Assembly (NCBI GenBank): GCA_964631235.1
Contig: CAZVZX010000001.1
Location: forward strand, 186,001-250,000
DNA: 64,000 nt
Direction: 5' to 3'
DNA from: JARKPK01 sp964631235
GTDB lineage: Bacteria; Planctomycetota; Planctomycetia; Pirellulales; Thermoguttaceae
Made by a program: the position numbers and the translations under genes. Under the pieces are notes generated by a model. It made no database searches and was not told the origin of the DNA. It saw nothing but the letters and a program-made list of their open reading frames with translations. Of this stretch, positions 1-9,009 are shown piece after piece (position 1 is the stretch's first letter; each line of letters opens with the position of its first letter).

Positions 1-1245
1 AAAAGTCACGGCGAAAAGAACAACGCCGATCAGAAACAGAACGCGATAGTGTTCGTCGCCCTTGACGGTTTCCCCCAGTTCGGCGGCAATCGTCGCTGTC
101 AGCGTGCGAATCGGATCGAGAATGCTGTAGGGAATTTGAACCGCATGGCCGGTCGCCATGAGCACGGCCATCGTTTCGCCGATGGCCCGGCCCACCCCCA
201 GAAGAACAGCCGCCAGCAACCCGTGCTTGGCCGCCGGAAAGAGAACGCGAAACACCATTTCGACGCGGTTGGCGCCCAACGAAATTGCCGCTTCGCGGTA
301 CGAATCGGGCACGGCCTTCAATGCATCTTCGCCGACGGAGACGATAATCGGCACACTCATCAGCGCCAAGATGATGCCGCCGTTGAGCAAGTTGATGCCG
401 ACGGTGGCCCCCGTCAACTTCATGATGATCGGCCCGAGAACGGCCAAGCCGATGAATCCCCAAACGACCGACGGAATCGCGGCAAGCAGCTCGATGACGA
501 TCTTCAGCGTTTCCCGAGTCTTGCCGCGGCAAAACTCAGAGACGAAGACCGCGGCGCCCAACCCAAGCGGCACCGCGACGAGCATTGCCAAAACCGTAAC
601 CGCCAGCGAGCCGACCAATAGGGCCAGAGTGCCGTACTCGGGCCGCACCTCGGAGGCCGGCCGCCAATTGGGACTGGTGAAGAACTCTTTCAGATCGAGC
701 CCGTGACGCCCCTCGGAAAGCTCGGCCTCGCGGGGCGGAGCGTCGATGACGCCCATCCCCGGCCGGTCTGCTGCTGGTGAAGTGCGTTCGCTGCGGTTCG
801 GCGCGAAGCGCGCGCGGAACCGCTCACCCACGGGCGAAACGGCGATCGCCTCGCAAAGATCGGCCGCCGTTGTTCGCCCTCTCACGTAGCGAATCGCAAG
901 CAGCCGTTCGCGCTCGTCGAAGTCGATTCGAATCGCGCCGTCGTCGGCCGGGGTCAGCCGGACGCGAAGCCCGTTGTACTCCGGCCCCGCTTCGACTGCC
1001 TCAATCGACAGATCGTTATTCTCGCCCGGCACGACCACGACCGCGCGCGATGGCTGCCCCCAAAGCACCGGCATCGCTTCACGAAAAACGAAGAAGAAAA
1101 TGCCGAAGACGAAGAGAATCGAACTCCAACCGCACAAGACGATCGTTCGCTCGATCATCATTTCGCCCCAGCGGCGCAGACGCGCGGACCAGCGGCGGCC
1201 GGCCGACGGGGCAGACGAGTCGCGCGACGGAGGAGCCATAGTCAT
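1..1245 (-). CDS. pstC: Phosphate ABC transporter permease PstC (3' end cut by window edge)
   Basis: Inner-membrane permease subunit of the high-affinity phosphate importer, working with PstS, PstA and PstB. The visible 415 residues begin with a membrane segment near residues 30-55, followed by an extended periplasmic insert of about 150 residues. The permease domain starts near residue 215. A clear EAA loop (EAAISLGANRVEMVFRVLFP) and the segment PSVVWGFIGLAVLGP are typical of PstC. The long N-terminal insert makes it larger than E. coli PstC (about 320 residues). Two in-frame ATG codons (1245 and 1239) are possible starts, with no strong Shine-Dalgarno at either. It lies 182 bases downstream of pstS on the same strand; pstA and pstB would be expected beyond the left edge. 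Confidence 0.9.
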   Translation of the reverse strand, partial: MTMAPPSRDSSAPSAGRRWSARLRRWGEMMIERTIVLCGWSSILFVFGIFFFVFREAMPVLWGQPSRAVVVVPGENNDLSIEAVEAGPEYNGLRVRLTPADDGAIRIDFDERERLLAIRYVRGRTTAADLCEAIAVSPVGERFRARFAPNRSERTSPAADRPGMGVIDAPPREAELSEGRHGLDLKEFFTSPNWRPASEVRPEYGTLALLVGSLAVTVLAMLVAVPLGLGAAVFVSEFCRGKTRETLKIVIELLAAIPSVVWGFIGLAVLGPIIMKLTGATVGINLLNGGIILALMSVPIIVSVGEDALKAVPDSYREAAISLGANRVEMVFRVLFPAAKHGLLAAVLLGVGRAIGETMAVLMATGHAVQIPYSILDPIRTLTATIAAELGETVKGDEHYRVLFLIGVVLFAVTF

Positions 1246-1427
1246 CGTCGGAAAACAGCGACTTCTGTTTCGGGTTCTATTGGCAAAGCGTTTCGTTCGG
1301 GTCGCATCGAAAAAGGGCGGCACTCGTTGCTTACGCTCGCCGGGAACCGTCGCTTCACGCCGCGAGAACAATCCGCACGTTCTCGGCCGTTCGCCAGCCG
1401 GTTCCGTCGAGATCGCGCGGAGGCGCG

Positions 1428-2330
1428 CTACTCTTTCGGCGCCGGCGGACGTTGATGGGCGACTTCCCGATTCCGCGGAACGAAGCCGAGTTCAACAATG
1501 ACCGATTGCCCTTCAGGCGAGTCGATCCATTCGAAGAACTTGACCACTTCTTCGGAAGGCGCACCGCAGGTATAGAGGTACAACGGTCGCGTGATCGGAT
1601 ACTTGCCGGCCAACACATTCTCGACGGTCGGAGCGTAAGCGGGTTCCCCTTTGGCGCGGGCCACTTTGAGCAGCTTGATCTCGTCGGTGGCATAGCCCAT
1701 CCCGCTGTATCCGATGGCGCCCGGCGTGGTGGCCACCAAAGCCACCACGTCTTTCGAGCCGCTCTGGTCGATCGACCCGAGCTTATATTCTCGGTTCTTC
1801 CCCAGCACGGCCTCGCGGAAGTAGGCGTACGTCCCCGAATTGTTCTGCCGGCTGACACGGGTGATTTCTAAATCGGGCCCGCCCAGTTGCGACCATCGAG
1901 TGATCGTGCCCCCCTCGCCGTAGATTTCGGCCAACTGTTCGATCGTAATCTCCTCGATCGGGTTGTTCCGGTTGACGTAGATCGCCAGGGCGTCGTAACC
2001 GACGATGTGTTCCTCGGGCTCGCCTCGTTGGGCAGCGATCCGTTCGCGCTCGCGGGGGCGAATTTCGCGGCTCGACGCCGCGATGTCGCAGTTCCCGTCG
2101 GTCATGCTGGCAAAACCCACGCCCGAACCGCCCCCCTGAACTTGGACGCTGACGCCCGGGTGCGCGCGATGGTAGCGCTCGGCCCATGCCTGCGCCAAAT
2201 TGACCATCGTGTCCGAACCTTCGATGCGAATGACCCGCGATGCCGATGCCGCTCCTCCGCCGCACCCGACGTGCGCAACAGCAACGACACACAGCAACGC
2301 CACGGCCAAAAGAGCGATTCGATTCGTCAC
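1428..2330 (-). CDS. pstS: Phosphate-binding lipoprotein PstS
   Basis: Periplasmic or membrane-anchored phosphate receptor that feeds PstC/PstA. The 300-residue protein starts with a hydrophobic signal ending in a lipobox-like HVGC (Cys23, with an unusual His at -3). The mature part shows phosphate-loop motifs GSDTM (near 39), GGGSGVGFASM (near 66), and ASSREIRPRE (near 84), then the PstS-family segment IYVNRNNPIEEITIEQLAEIY. Length matches short PstS2-like binding proteins. It precedes pstC on the same strand, which supports a pst operon. A Pho-box-like direct repeat lies upstream (2377-2395). Confidence 0.93.
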   Translation of the reverse strand: MTNRIALLAVALLCVVAVAHVGCGGGAASASRVIRIEGSDTMVNLAQAWAERYHRAHPGVSVQVQGGGSGVGFASMTDGNCDIAASSREIRPRERERIAAQRGEPEEHIVGYDALAIYVNRNNPIEEITIEQLAEIYGEGGTITRWSQLGGPDLEITRVSRQNNSGTYAYFREAVLGKNREYKLGSIDQSGSKDVVALVATTPGAIGYSGMGYATDEIKLLKVARAKGEPAYAPTVENVLAGKYPITRPLYLYTCGAPSEEVVKFFEWIDSPEGQSVIVELGFVPRNREVAHQRPPAPKE

Positions 2331-2362
2331 GGCGCGCTCCGAGAGCTGAAAGGTTCCGCGTT

Positions 2363-2395
2363 AGAATATTTTGGCTATGTGAGCAAAAGGTTAGC
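2363..2395 (-). promoter_or_regulatory. Putative Pho box and -10 upstream of pstS
   Basis: Read on the minus strand, the spacer upstream of pstS holds two similar 8-mers, GCTAACCT and GCTCACAT (6 of 8 identical), separated by TTT, giving an 11-base repeat period as in Pho boxes. TATTCT follows about 8 bases downstream as a possible -10. Position before a phosphate-transport gene fits PhoB/PhoP-type control. The match is by eye only. Confidence 0.35.
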
Positions 2396-2536
2396 CCATC
2401 GTCAAGCCCCGCGATCGGGTTCGCCGTTGAAACGAACCGCGCCGGGCATTATCTTCAAAGAGGTTGCGACATATCCAGCGGCACACCATCATTGCCGGAC
2501 TGCCCACAACCGGCAGCGTTCGAGGAGATTCCCGCC

Positions 2537-3568
2537 ATGAACAATTCCGTATCGCGCCGCGAGTTCCTCAATCGATCGGTGGCAGCCGCCGGGGCGGCCT
2601 CAGTGGCAGGCGCTGCCTTCCACGCAGCAACCGCCGCAGAACCGCCGAGCCCAACGCAGCCATCGCCGACCACCGCCGCCAACGCGGATAGCGCGGGGCC
2701 GTCAACCGACCCCATCGAAAAGGTCCCCTGCGGGCAGATCGGCAAGGCGAAGATCAGCCGGGTAATGTTGGGCGGCAATCTGGTGTCGGGCTTCATGCAC
2801 GCCCGCGATTTGCGTTACGTGAACCGCCTCTTTCGCGCCTACATGACCGAAGAAAAGATTCTCGAGACCTTTCGCATTGCGGAAGAGCACGGAATCAATA
2901 CCGTATTCGAAACCGGCGCGGCATTCGTGGCCAAGTACAACGAGCGGTTTCGCGGGCGAATGCAGTTCATCCCGCATATCAAGGTCGAGATCGGCCAGAG
3001 CGAACAATCGCTGAAGGACCACATCAAGCAACAAGTGGACCTCGGAGCGGTTGCCCTTTACGTGTGGGGAGTTGCCGCCGACAACCTAGTCAAAGCCGGA
3101 CGGGCCGACGAAATCGTTCGCGCCGTCGAACTGGCCAAGAAGCACGATTTGCCCGTTGGCGTCGGCAGCCATTCGCTGCTGGTGCCAATCGAATGCGAAA
3201 AGCGGCAGTGCCCGAACGACTTCTACGTCAAAACCCTGCACAGCGACGATTACCCGTCGGCCACGCCCAAGGAACTGCGAAAAGAGTTCATTTGGCTCGA
3301 TGGCGGGCCGGGTTGGTACGACAACATGTGGTGCATCAACCCCGAGGAAACCATCGCGTTCATGCGCGAGGTGCGTAAGCCGTGGGTCGCCTTCAAAGTG
3401 CTGGCGGCCGGAGCCTTCCTGCCGCGACAGGGACTCGCCTACGCGTTCAAGAACGGCGCCGACTTCACCGCCGTGGGAATGTTTGACTTCCAGGTGAAAG
3501 AAAACTGCGAGATCGCCTGCAAACTGATCCGGCAGTATCAAAACCGCGAGCGTCCCTGGATGGCATGA
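2537..3568 (+). CDS. Tat-exported TIM-barrel / aldo-keto-reductase-like protein
   Basis: A 343-residue protein with a twin-arginine leader (SRREFLNRSVAAAGAASVAG near residues 5-24), so it is probably exported folded. After a Pro/Ala-rich linker (to about residue 55) comes a compact barrel-like domain with ISRVMLGGNLVSGF, TVFETGAA, AVALYVWG, LPVGVGSHSL and WVAFKVLAAGA, resembling the aldo/keto-reductase or aldolase barrels common in planctomycetes. No clear NADPH-binding motif is evident, so the activity is open. The start at 2537 is chosen because GAGGAGATT sits 8 bases upstream; an upstream in-frame extension has no leader-like features. It is divergent from pstS. Confidence 0.75.
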   Translation: MNNSVSRREFLNRSVAAAGAASVAGAAFHAATAAEPPSPTQPSPTTAANADSAGPSTDPIEKVPCGQIGKAKISRVMLGGNLVSGFMHARDLRYVNRLFRAYMTEEKILETFRIAEEHGINTVFETGAAFVAKYNERFRGRMQFIPHIKVEIGQSEQSLKDHIKQQVDLGAVALYVWGVAADNLVKAGRADEIVRAVELAKKHDLPVGVGSHSLLVPIECEKRQCPNDFYVKTLHSDDYPSATPKELRKEFIWLDGGPGWYDNMWCINPEETIAFMREVRKPWVAFKVLAAGAFLPRQGLAYAFKNGADFTAVGMFDFQVKENCEIACKLIRQYQNRERPWMA

Positions 3569-4030
3569 TCCCGCGACCGGGAGCGTCGAGGCGTGTTCGC
3601 GGCGACGCTGCCGCCGCAAGCGAACCCATTGAATTGAATTGATTCGCGGGAACGATTACGGCCTGCAAAGGTCGTGGTTTCCCAGGACGATGATTTATCA
3701 CCTGCGCCGTCGAGAATCGGTGGCTCTCGCATTTGTTGGCGTCTGCCGCGTCGCGTTCGGTTTCGGCAACCGGAACACTGTTGCGGCCGCAACTGCCGGG
3801 GTGCGCGGGTCTGTTAGAGTCAGTCGCGGTTTCAGGGCTTTCCCATATTCGCCCCAACCCCTATCCTTTCTAAATCAGCAGACTGTTGCCCTGTGCTGCG
3901 ATCTTCCGCCCAGATGAAACTCGGTCGTCGTATCGCGATTTCGAAAAATGCGCTCGAGTTTTGTTGACAGATCAGCCGACAAACGATACAGGTGAAATTA
4001 GCGAAAAAAATTGCCTAAAGCGAAAAGTCC
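3569..4030 (+). other. Intergenic spacer before the exporter region
   Basis: This 462-base spacer has no convincing gene. Its AT content rises after about 3840. It holds one promoter-like element (3964-3992), listed separately, and a CTCGAG site at 3953. Confidence 0.5.
3964..3992 (+). promoter_or_regulatory. Putative sigma70-type promoter ahead of the exporter locus
   Basis: A perfect -35 hexamer TTGACA (3964-3969) is followed by weak -10 candidates, GATACA at spacing 15 or TACAGG at spacing 17. It lies about 40 bases before the ATG at 4031. The -10 is poor, so this is tentative. Confidence 0.35.
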
Positions 4031-4498
4031 ATGCGGTTTTACGGCCAACGCTTACTGTCGCTCGTTTGCATGCTGGCGTATTTCTTCGCCAGCGTGCCGG
4101 CCACAGTATCGTTCGCATGGCACAACCATGAATGGCCCTGCCAAACGGAACAGCACGGCTATTCGCGGGTTCCAAACGGTTGCCCCAGTGAATGCGCAGA
4201 GGCCGGCTTGGCCGATGGGAATGGATGCCCGAATGATTCGCCCACGGCGGCCCGTACTGCGGTCGCGTCGGGCAAGGCCGGCCCGAATTCGCCGATGCCT
4301 GCGGACGACGGCTCGCATTCAAAGCATCCCGCGAGTCCGGGAAAATGCCATCTATGCAGCGCGGGGACGACGCCCCACTTTTTTGTCACCTCCCTCATCA
4401 TGCAAGCGCCCGGCTGCCTGGGGCGCGTCGCCTTCGACACGCTGCCGTCGTTTTGGCAGCCGTCTCCCGACGAACTGATCCGTCCCCCGATGTGTTGA
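4031..4498 (+). CDS. Small secreted Cys/His-containing protein of unknown function
   Basis: A 155-residue protein with an N-terminal signal peptide (LLSLVCMLAYFFASVPATVS) and cysteines and histidines scattered through the mature part: WHNHEWPC, GCPSEC, HSKH, and a CHLC motif near residue 110. This composition resembles small periplasmic proteins sometimes found beside metal transporters, but I do not recognise a family and the metal idea is inference. It lies 178 bases upstream of an ABC exporter operon on the same strand and could be its first gene. A TTGACA promoter candidate lies just upstream. Confidence 0.6.
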   Translation: MRFYGQRLLSLVCMLAYFFASVPATVSFAWHNHEWPCQTEQHGYSRVPNGCPSECAEAGLADGNGCPNDSPTAARTAVASGKAGPNSPMPADDGSHSKHPASPGKCHLCSAGTTPHFFVTSLIMQAPGCLGRVAFDTLPSFWQPSPDELIRPPMC

Positions 4499-4676
4499 GC
4501 GATTTCGGGCGCCGCCGGTGCGCGCCCTGGGGGTTCTTTCGGCGGATCCGGTTTGCGCGTCGTGCCGTTTGAAACGGCCGCAGCATCCGCGACGCCAACC
4601 CGGCGAAGGCTTGAGCCGACTTCGCCTTCCCTTCTGAGATTCAGTTCGCAAGTCGAGTTTGCGAGGTCCGCGACCC

Positions 4677-5846
4677 ATGTTTCGACTAGGACTTCTTCCG
4701 TGGGAATACGGCACGCGGAATCTTTTCCGCCGACCGGGGCGCACTCTGTTGACGTTAAGCGGACTGTCGCTGGTCGTTCTGCTCGTGTTCGTGGTCGTCG
4801 GTTTCATCCGCGGATTGGAAACTTCGCTTGCCGTCAGCGGCGACCCCCGTGTAGTCATGGTTCACTCGATTGGCGGGGGCGAGAATATGGAAAGCTCGTC
4901 GATTCCCGCCCGCACACTCGCCCTCCTCTCGGCCAGCTTGGAAGGCGTGCAACGTCGTCATGGAGTGACGTACGCGTCGCCCGAGCTTTACTTGGCCACG
5001 CAAGTCAACACGGAAGGCGACGAAGAGGGCACATTGGGGTTGATTCGGGGAGTCACTTCGGCGGCCATCTTCGTGCGCAGACAGGTACAGCTTGTCGAGG
5101 GCCGATGGCCGCAAACCGGCGAAGTGATGGTGGGACGATTGGCGGCCACGAAACTCGGGCGACCCGCGGAGCTCTTGGCCGTCGGGCGCACTCTGACGAT
5201 CGAAGGCCGGAACTGGCGAATCAGCGGAGTGTTTGCGGCCGTCGGTTCTGCGTTGGAATCCGAGATTTGGGGGCCGCTCGAAGAGTTCCAACAAGCGATG
5301 AAACGGCAAGACATCAGCCTGGTCGCCCTCACACTGGGGCCTGGGGCCGACTTCGGGGCGATCGACGAGTTCTGCAAAGAGCGGCTCGACTTGGAACTGC
5401 AAGCCACTCCCGAAACCTACTACTATCAGGCACTCCAAGTGCACTATCGGCCGATTCGGATATTGGCCTGGATCGTCATGCTGCTGGTCGGAGGCGCCGG
5501 CATCTTTGCCGGGCTCAATACGATGTACGGCAATGTCATGGGTCGCGTCCGCGAGTTGGCTATGCTCCAAACGTTGGGCTACACGCGGCAAGCAATCCTA
5601 GTCAGCCTGATCCAAGAAGGAGCGTTATTGGCCGCGGCCGCGGCGCTGTTGTCGGCTGGTTTGGCCATGTTGTTGATCGACGGCACCGCGGTTCGATTCA
5701 CCATGAGCGCATTCACGCTGAGGATCGATAGCACGGCGTTGTTGATCGGGTGCGGTGCGGGATTGCTGCTCGGGGTGATTGGGGCCTTGCCGCCGGCGAT
5801 CCGGGCCATGCGTATGTCGATTTGCGAAAGTCTCAAATCGCTTTGA
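4677..5846 (+). CDS. ABC exporter permease, FtsX/MacB-like (first copy)
   Basis: Membrane subunit of a type VII (MacB/LolC-like) ABC transporter. The 389-residue chain has the expected plan: one membrane helix (about 24-45), a large periplasmic domain (about 46-255), and three C-terminal helices (about 260-285, 313-338, 350-375) within an FtsX domain showing RVRELAMLQTLGYTR. It shares RTLLTLSG at the first helix with the second permease at 9010, so the two are probably paralogues that pair. Start at 4677 (ATG, with GAGG 10 bases upstream) is preferred to a TTG six codons earlier. It opens a tightly spaced operon reaching 11499. Confidence 0.85.
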   Translation: MFRLGLLPWEYGTRNLFRRPGRTLLTLSGLSLVVLLVFVVVGFIRGLETSLAVSGDPRVVMVHSIGGGENMESSSIPARTLALLSASLEGVQRRHGVTYASPELYLATQVNTEGDEEGTLGLIRGVTSAAIFVRRQVQLVEGRWPQTGEVMVGRLAATKLGRPAELLAVGRTLTIEGRNWRISGVFAAVGSALESEIWGPLEEFQQAMKRQDISLVALTLGPGADFGAIDEFCKERLDLELQATPETYYYQALQVHYRPIRILAWIVMLLVGGAGIFAGLNTMYGNVMGRVRELAMLQTLGYTRQAILVSLIQEGALLAAAAALLSAGLAMLLIDGTAVRFTMSAFTLRIDSTALLIGCGAGLLLGVIGALPPAIRAMRMSICESLKSL

Positions 5847-5877
5847 GAAAGTTCTCTTGTCAGAATAGGAGCGAGTC

Positions 5878-6462
5878 ATGTTTCGAGTTGTGACCCTTGC
5901 GTTGTTGACCGTTTCTCCGTTAGTCCTCTTGTCCGGATGCGGCGGCAAGACAACAGCCAGCCCCTCCGGCTCCGCACAAGCACCGTCGGCCGCGATCGAT
6001 CCATCGCTCGTGTTGGCGCAGGAACCGTCCGGGGCCAAGAGCGTGGCCGAGATTCGGCAGAAGGGCAAACAGGGCGAAGAGGTCGTCGTCGCCGGTTGGA
6101 TCGCCGGCAGCATGGAGCCGATCATCAAGGGCCGCGCGGCGTTCACGATGGTCGATCTCGATCTGCCCGCCCCGGAATGCACGACCAAGCCCTATTCCTT
6201 CTGTTGCATGCCCAAGGAGGCCCTGCTGCCGAACCTCATCATGGTGAAGTTCGTCGATGCCGAAGGCAAGACGATCGCCAAGGACGCCCGCGAACTGTTG
6301 GGCATCAAGGAAGGTTGTGTGGTCGTTGTTCGCGGCCGCCTCGAGTGCAGCGAAGACGGAACGGTGACGAGCATAGCGGCCGACGGCTTGTTCAATCGCG
6401 GTTATCGCGACAACCCCACGAAGTCGGCCGACATTCATACCGGATTGCACCCGTCGCATTGA
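5878..6462 (+). CDS. Lipoprotein with a cysteine cluster, part of the exporter operon
   Basis: A 194-residue lipoprotein: signal peptide ending in LLSGC (lipobox), low-complexity linker, then a domain from about residue 55 with EEVVVAGWIAGSMEPI and KEGCVVVVRGRLE, which look like beta strands of an OB-like fold (inference). Between them lies PECTTKPYSFCCMPKE, with three cysteines in a short loop that could bind metal. An AGGAG Shine-Dalgarno sits just upstream. It lies 31 bases after the first permease and 56 before the adaptor gene, so it is very likely co-transcribed and may be an accessory or substrate-handling subunit. No named family recognised. Confidence 0.75.
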   Translation: MFRVVTLALLTVSPLVLLSGCGGKTTASPSGSAQAPSAAIDPSLVLAQEPSGAKSVAEIRQKGKQGEEVVVAGWIAGSMEPIIKGRAAFTMVDLDLPAPECTTKPYSFCCMPKEALLPNLIMVKFVDAEGKTIAKDARELLGIKEGCVVVVRGRLECSEDGTVTSIAADGLFNRGYRDNPTKSADIHTGLHPSH

Positions 6463-6518
6463 TGCACCGAGAACACAGTCGCACAGCGATCGCGGCAACC
6501 GCAGCCGAGAGGTTTCCG

Positions 6519-8237
6519 ATGATGCCGACCCATCTCAACGTGAAGCAGGGTTCCGCCGGCGGTAACGGCGCCGGCGCGGCGGTCGATTCGGATGCTCCGA
6601 CATCGCGCCGTTTGGACCTGCGTCAACTGGCCGTCGATCGCGGATCGTCCGGCGCGGCACACGATTCGGCGTCCGTCGTCAAACATCGGTCGCACCTATT
6701 CACCCGGTATATCCTGCCCGGCGGCCTACTGCTGGGTTTTTTGGGGTTGGTGGCATGGTCGGCCCGCGCAAGCCTGCTGCCTGCTCGATCGGTAACGGTC
6801 ATGCCGGTGCTCAGCGTGCAGACCGAAGTGCGGCAGGCGGGCACTCCGTTGTTCCAAGCGGCCGGCTGGGTGGAACCGCGGCCGACGCCGATCGTCGTAA
6901 CCGCATTGGCCGAAGGCGTGGTCGAGCGGCTCTTGGTGGTCGAAGGCCAGGCCGTCAAGGCGGGCGAGCCGGTAGCCACCCTGATCGAAGCGGACGCGCG
7001 GCTCGCGCTGGAAGGAGCGGAAGCGGAGCTACGGCTTCGAGAGGCGGATCTCGCCAAGGCGAAAGCACAGTTGGTCTCGGCGCAAAACCGCATCAAGTAC
7101 CCGCTCCACCTTCAGGCGCCGCTGGCCGAGGCGGAGGCAGCGTTGGCGAAGGTTCAAACAGAGCTGGCCTCGCTGCCCGCGAAACTGGCCGCTGCCGAGG
7201 CGCGACTCCGTTTTGCGCAACTCGACCTCGACGGAAAGCTGGCCGCAAAAACAGCGTTGTCGCAACGGACGATCGATTTGGCTCAAAGCGAATTGGACAA
7301 CGCCAAGGCATTCGTTGACGAGCTGCGAACCGGCAAAGTGCAGTTGGAGGCCGAGGCGGCCGCCCTGTCCGCCCGTCGCGACACACTGAAACAACAGTTG
7401 GATCTAAGAATCGACGAAACACGAGAGGTTGCAACGGCCGAGGCCGGTGTCAGAGCGGCGGAGGCCCTCGTGCGACAAGCCCAAAACGCCGTGGACGTGG
7501 CCAGACTCCGCTTGGAACGAATGGTCGTTCGCGCGCCGCAGGATGGACGGGTCTTGCGATTGATCGCCCGTCCCGGCTCGCGAGTCTCCGGGCTGTCTCC
7601 AAATTCAATGGAGGAGTCGAGCACGATCGTCACACTCTACGACCCCGAGATGCTGCAATTGCGAACCGACGTTCCGCTGGAACAGGTGCCGCGCGTGCGG
7701 CCCGGCCAGCCGGTGAAGATCGAGACGGAGGCGGTGCCGGGCGGGCTGGAAGGAGAAGTGCTCTTCAAGACCGCGTTCACCGACTTGCAAAAGAACACGC
7801 TCGACGTGAAGGTGGCCATCAAAAACCCGCCCGCCGATTTGCGTCCCGATATGCTGGCACGGGTGACGTTTCTTGCCGCCCCGGATCCCGGCATCGAGGC
7901 CAAGCCTTCGGAACAGCTTCGCTTGCTTGTGCCCGCGTCATTGGTGGAAAACGACGAGGGCGGCAGCCGCGTTTGGGTCGCGGATCAACTCGCCGGACGA
8001 GCACGGACGCGGACGATCAAAGTCGGCCAGCAGACGGGAAAAGGAGATCTCGTGGAAGTGCTGGAAGGACTTTCCCAACTGGACAAGATCATCGTCGGCG
8101 GCCGCGAGGGTCTTAAGAACGGCGAACGGATCGTCATCAGCGGCGAAGACACGACCCAGGGCGTTGAAGTGGCGGCCGGTCGCGGGCCATCGAAAAAGAT
8201 CAAACGGATCATCTCGAACGAAGCGACAGGCAAGTAG
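6519..8237 (+). CDS. HlyD/MacA-type membrane fusion protein (periplasmic adaptor)
   Basis: Periplasmic adaptor linking an inner-membrane ABC exporter to a TolC-like channel. The 572-residue protein has an unusually long polar N-terminus (about 63 residues), one membrane helix (about 64-83), a first lipoyl half (VVTALAEGVVERLLVVEGQAVKAGEPVATL), a long alpha-helical coiled-coil hairpin rich in Ala/Glu/Leu (about 155-335), the second half (VVRAPQDGRVLRLIARPGSRV) and a beta-barrel/membrane-proximal region. Start at 6519 follows GAGAGG; an alternative ATG at 6462 overlaps the stop of the lipoprotein gene (TGATG). The long hairpin suits a direct docking with the TolC-like protein at 10180. Confidence 0.88.
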   Translation: MMPTHLNVKQGSAGGNGAGAAVDSDAPTSRRLDLRQLAVDRGSSGAAHDSASVVKHRSHLFTRYILPGGLLLGFLGLVAWSARASLLPARSVTVMPVLSVQTEVRQAGTPLFQAAGWVEPRPTPIVVTALAEGVVERLLVVEGQAVKAGEPVATLIEADARLALEGAEAELRLREADLAKAKAQLVSAQNRIKYPLHLQAPLAEAEAALAKVQTELASLPAKLAAAEARLRFAQLDLDGKLAAKTALSQRTIDLAQSELDNAKAFVDELRTGKVQLEAEAAALSARRDTLKQQLDLRIDETREVATAEAGVRAAEALVRQAQNAVDVARLRLERMVVRAPQDGRVLRLIARPGSRVSGLSPNSMEESSTIVTLYDPEMLQLRTDVPLEQVPRVRPGQPVKIETEAVPGGLEGEVLFKTAFTDLQKNTLDVKVAIKNPPADLRPDMLARVTFLAAPDPGIEAKPSEQLRLLVPASLVENDEGGSRVWVADQLAGRARTRTIKVGQQTGKGDLVEVLEGLSQLDKIIVGGREGLKNGERIVISGEDTTQGVEVAAGRGPSKKIKRIISNEATGK

Positions 8238-8296
8238 CGGCCGCGATCCGACCACCCGACCGATGGCAACCGAACAATTATCAGGAGTCGAAACTC

Positions 8297-9007
8297 ATGG
8301 CGATGGTGGAAGTCATCAACGTTACCAAAGAATTCCGCAAAGGCGAACATACAATCAGGCCGTTGGATGAGGTGTCGCTGGAAATCGAGCGTCACGACTT
8401 TGTTTCGCTCATGGGAGCCAGCGGGTCGGGCAAGAGCACGCTCTTGAACCTGATCGCCGGAATCGACGCGCCGACCTCCGGCACGATCATCGTCAACGGC
8501 ACCGAGATCACGAAGCTATCGCGGACGAAGCTGGCCCGCTGGCGTGCCGCAAACATCGGCTACATTTTCCAGACGCACAACCTGATTCCTGTGCTTACCG
8601 CTTATGAGAACGTGGAAATGCCGCTGCTTTTGCTGCCGTTTTCCAGATCGGAGCGGCGGAAGCGCGTGATGCTCGCCTTGGAGGCCGTGGGATTATTGGA
8701 TCGGGCGGAGCATTATCCGCGCCAGCTCTCCGGCGGTCAGGAGCAGCGGGTCGGCATCGCCCGGGCGATTGTCGCCGACCCGGTGCTCGTGGTCGGCGAC
8801 GAACCCACGGGCGACCTCGACGCCCAAAGCACCGAGCAGATTCTCGAGTTGATGCAGCGGCTCAACGCGGAATTGGGCACGACATTCCTGGTCGTAACGC
8901 ACGATCCGAAAACCGCCGGCATCGCCCGTCGCCGGCTCCGACTAGAGAAAGGCAAGCTGCTCGACAGGGACCAACACCCGCTGGCACATGAGGTTGCAAG
9001 GGCGTAG
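8297..9007 (+). CDS. ABC transporter ATPase, MacB/LolD family
   Basis: Cytoplasmic ATPase that powers the exporter. The 236 residues contain Walker A GASGSGKST (40-48), Q-loop near IFQTHN, signature LSGGQEQRVGIARA, Walker B VLVVGDEPTGDLD and the switch histidine in VVTHDP, all intact. The length is that of a stand-alone LolD/DevA-type ATPase rather than the fused MacB. AGGAG lies 9 bases upstream of the ATG. It sits between the adaptor gene and the second permease, which starts 2 bases after its stop, so the two are probably translationally coupled. Confidence 0.93.
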   Translation: MAMVEVINVTKEFRKGEHTIRPLDEVSLEIERHDFVSLMGASGSGKSTLLNLIAGIDAPTSGTIIVNGTEITKLSRTKLARWRAANIGYIFQTHNLIPVLTAYENVEMPLLLLPFSRSERRKRVMLALEAVGLLDRAEHYPRQLSGGQEQRVGIARAIVADPVLVVGDEPTGDLDAQSTEQILELMQRLNAELGTTFLVVTHDPKTAGIARRRLRLEKGKLLDRDQHPLAHEVARA

Positions 9008-9009
9008 CG

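Noticed and set aside
1243..1256. Shared leader CCGACGATGACTAT before pstC and before the gene at 44777
   Set aside because: Fourteen bases around an ATG agree, but the genes are unrelated and the upstream sequence differs; likely chance.
4553..5731. 392-codon plus-strand reading frame in another frame
   Set aside because: Overlaps the first FtsX permease out of frame and is Arg-rich; shadow.
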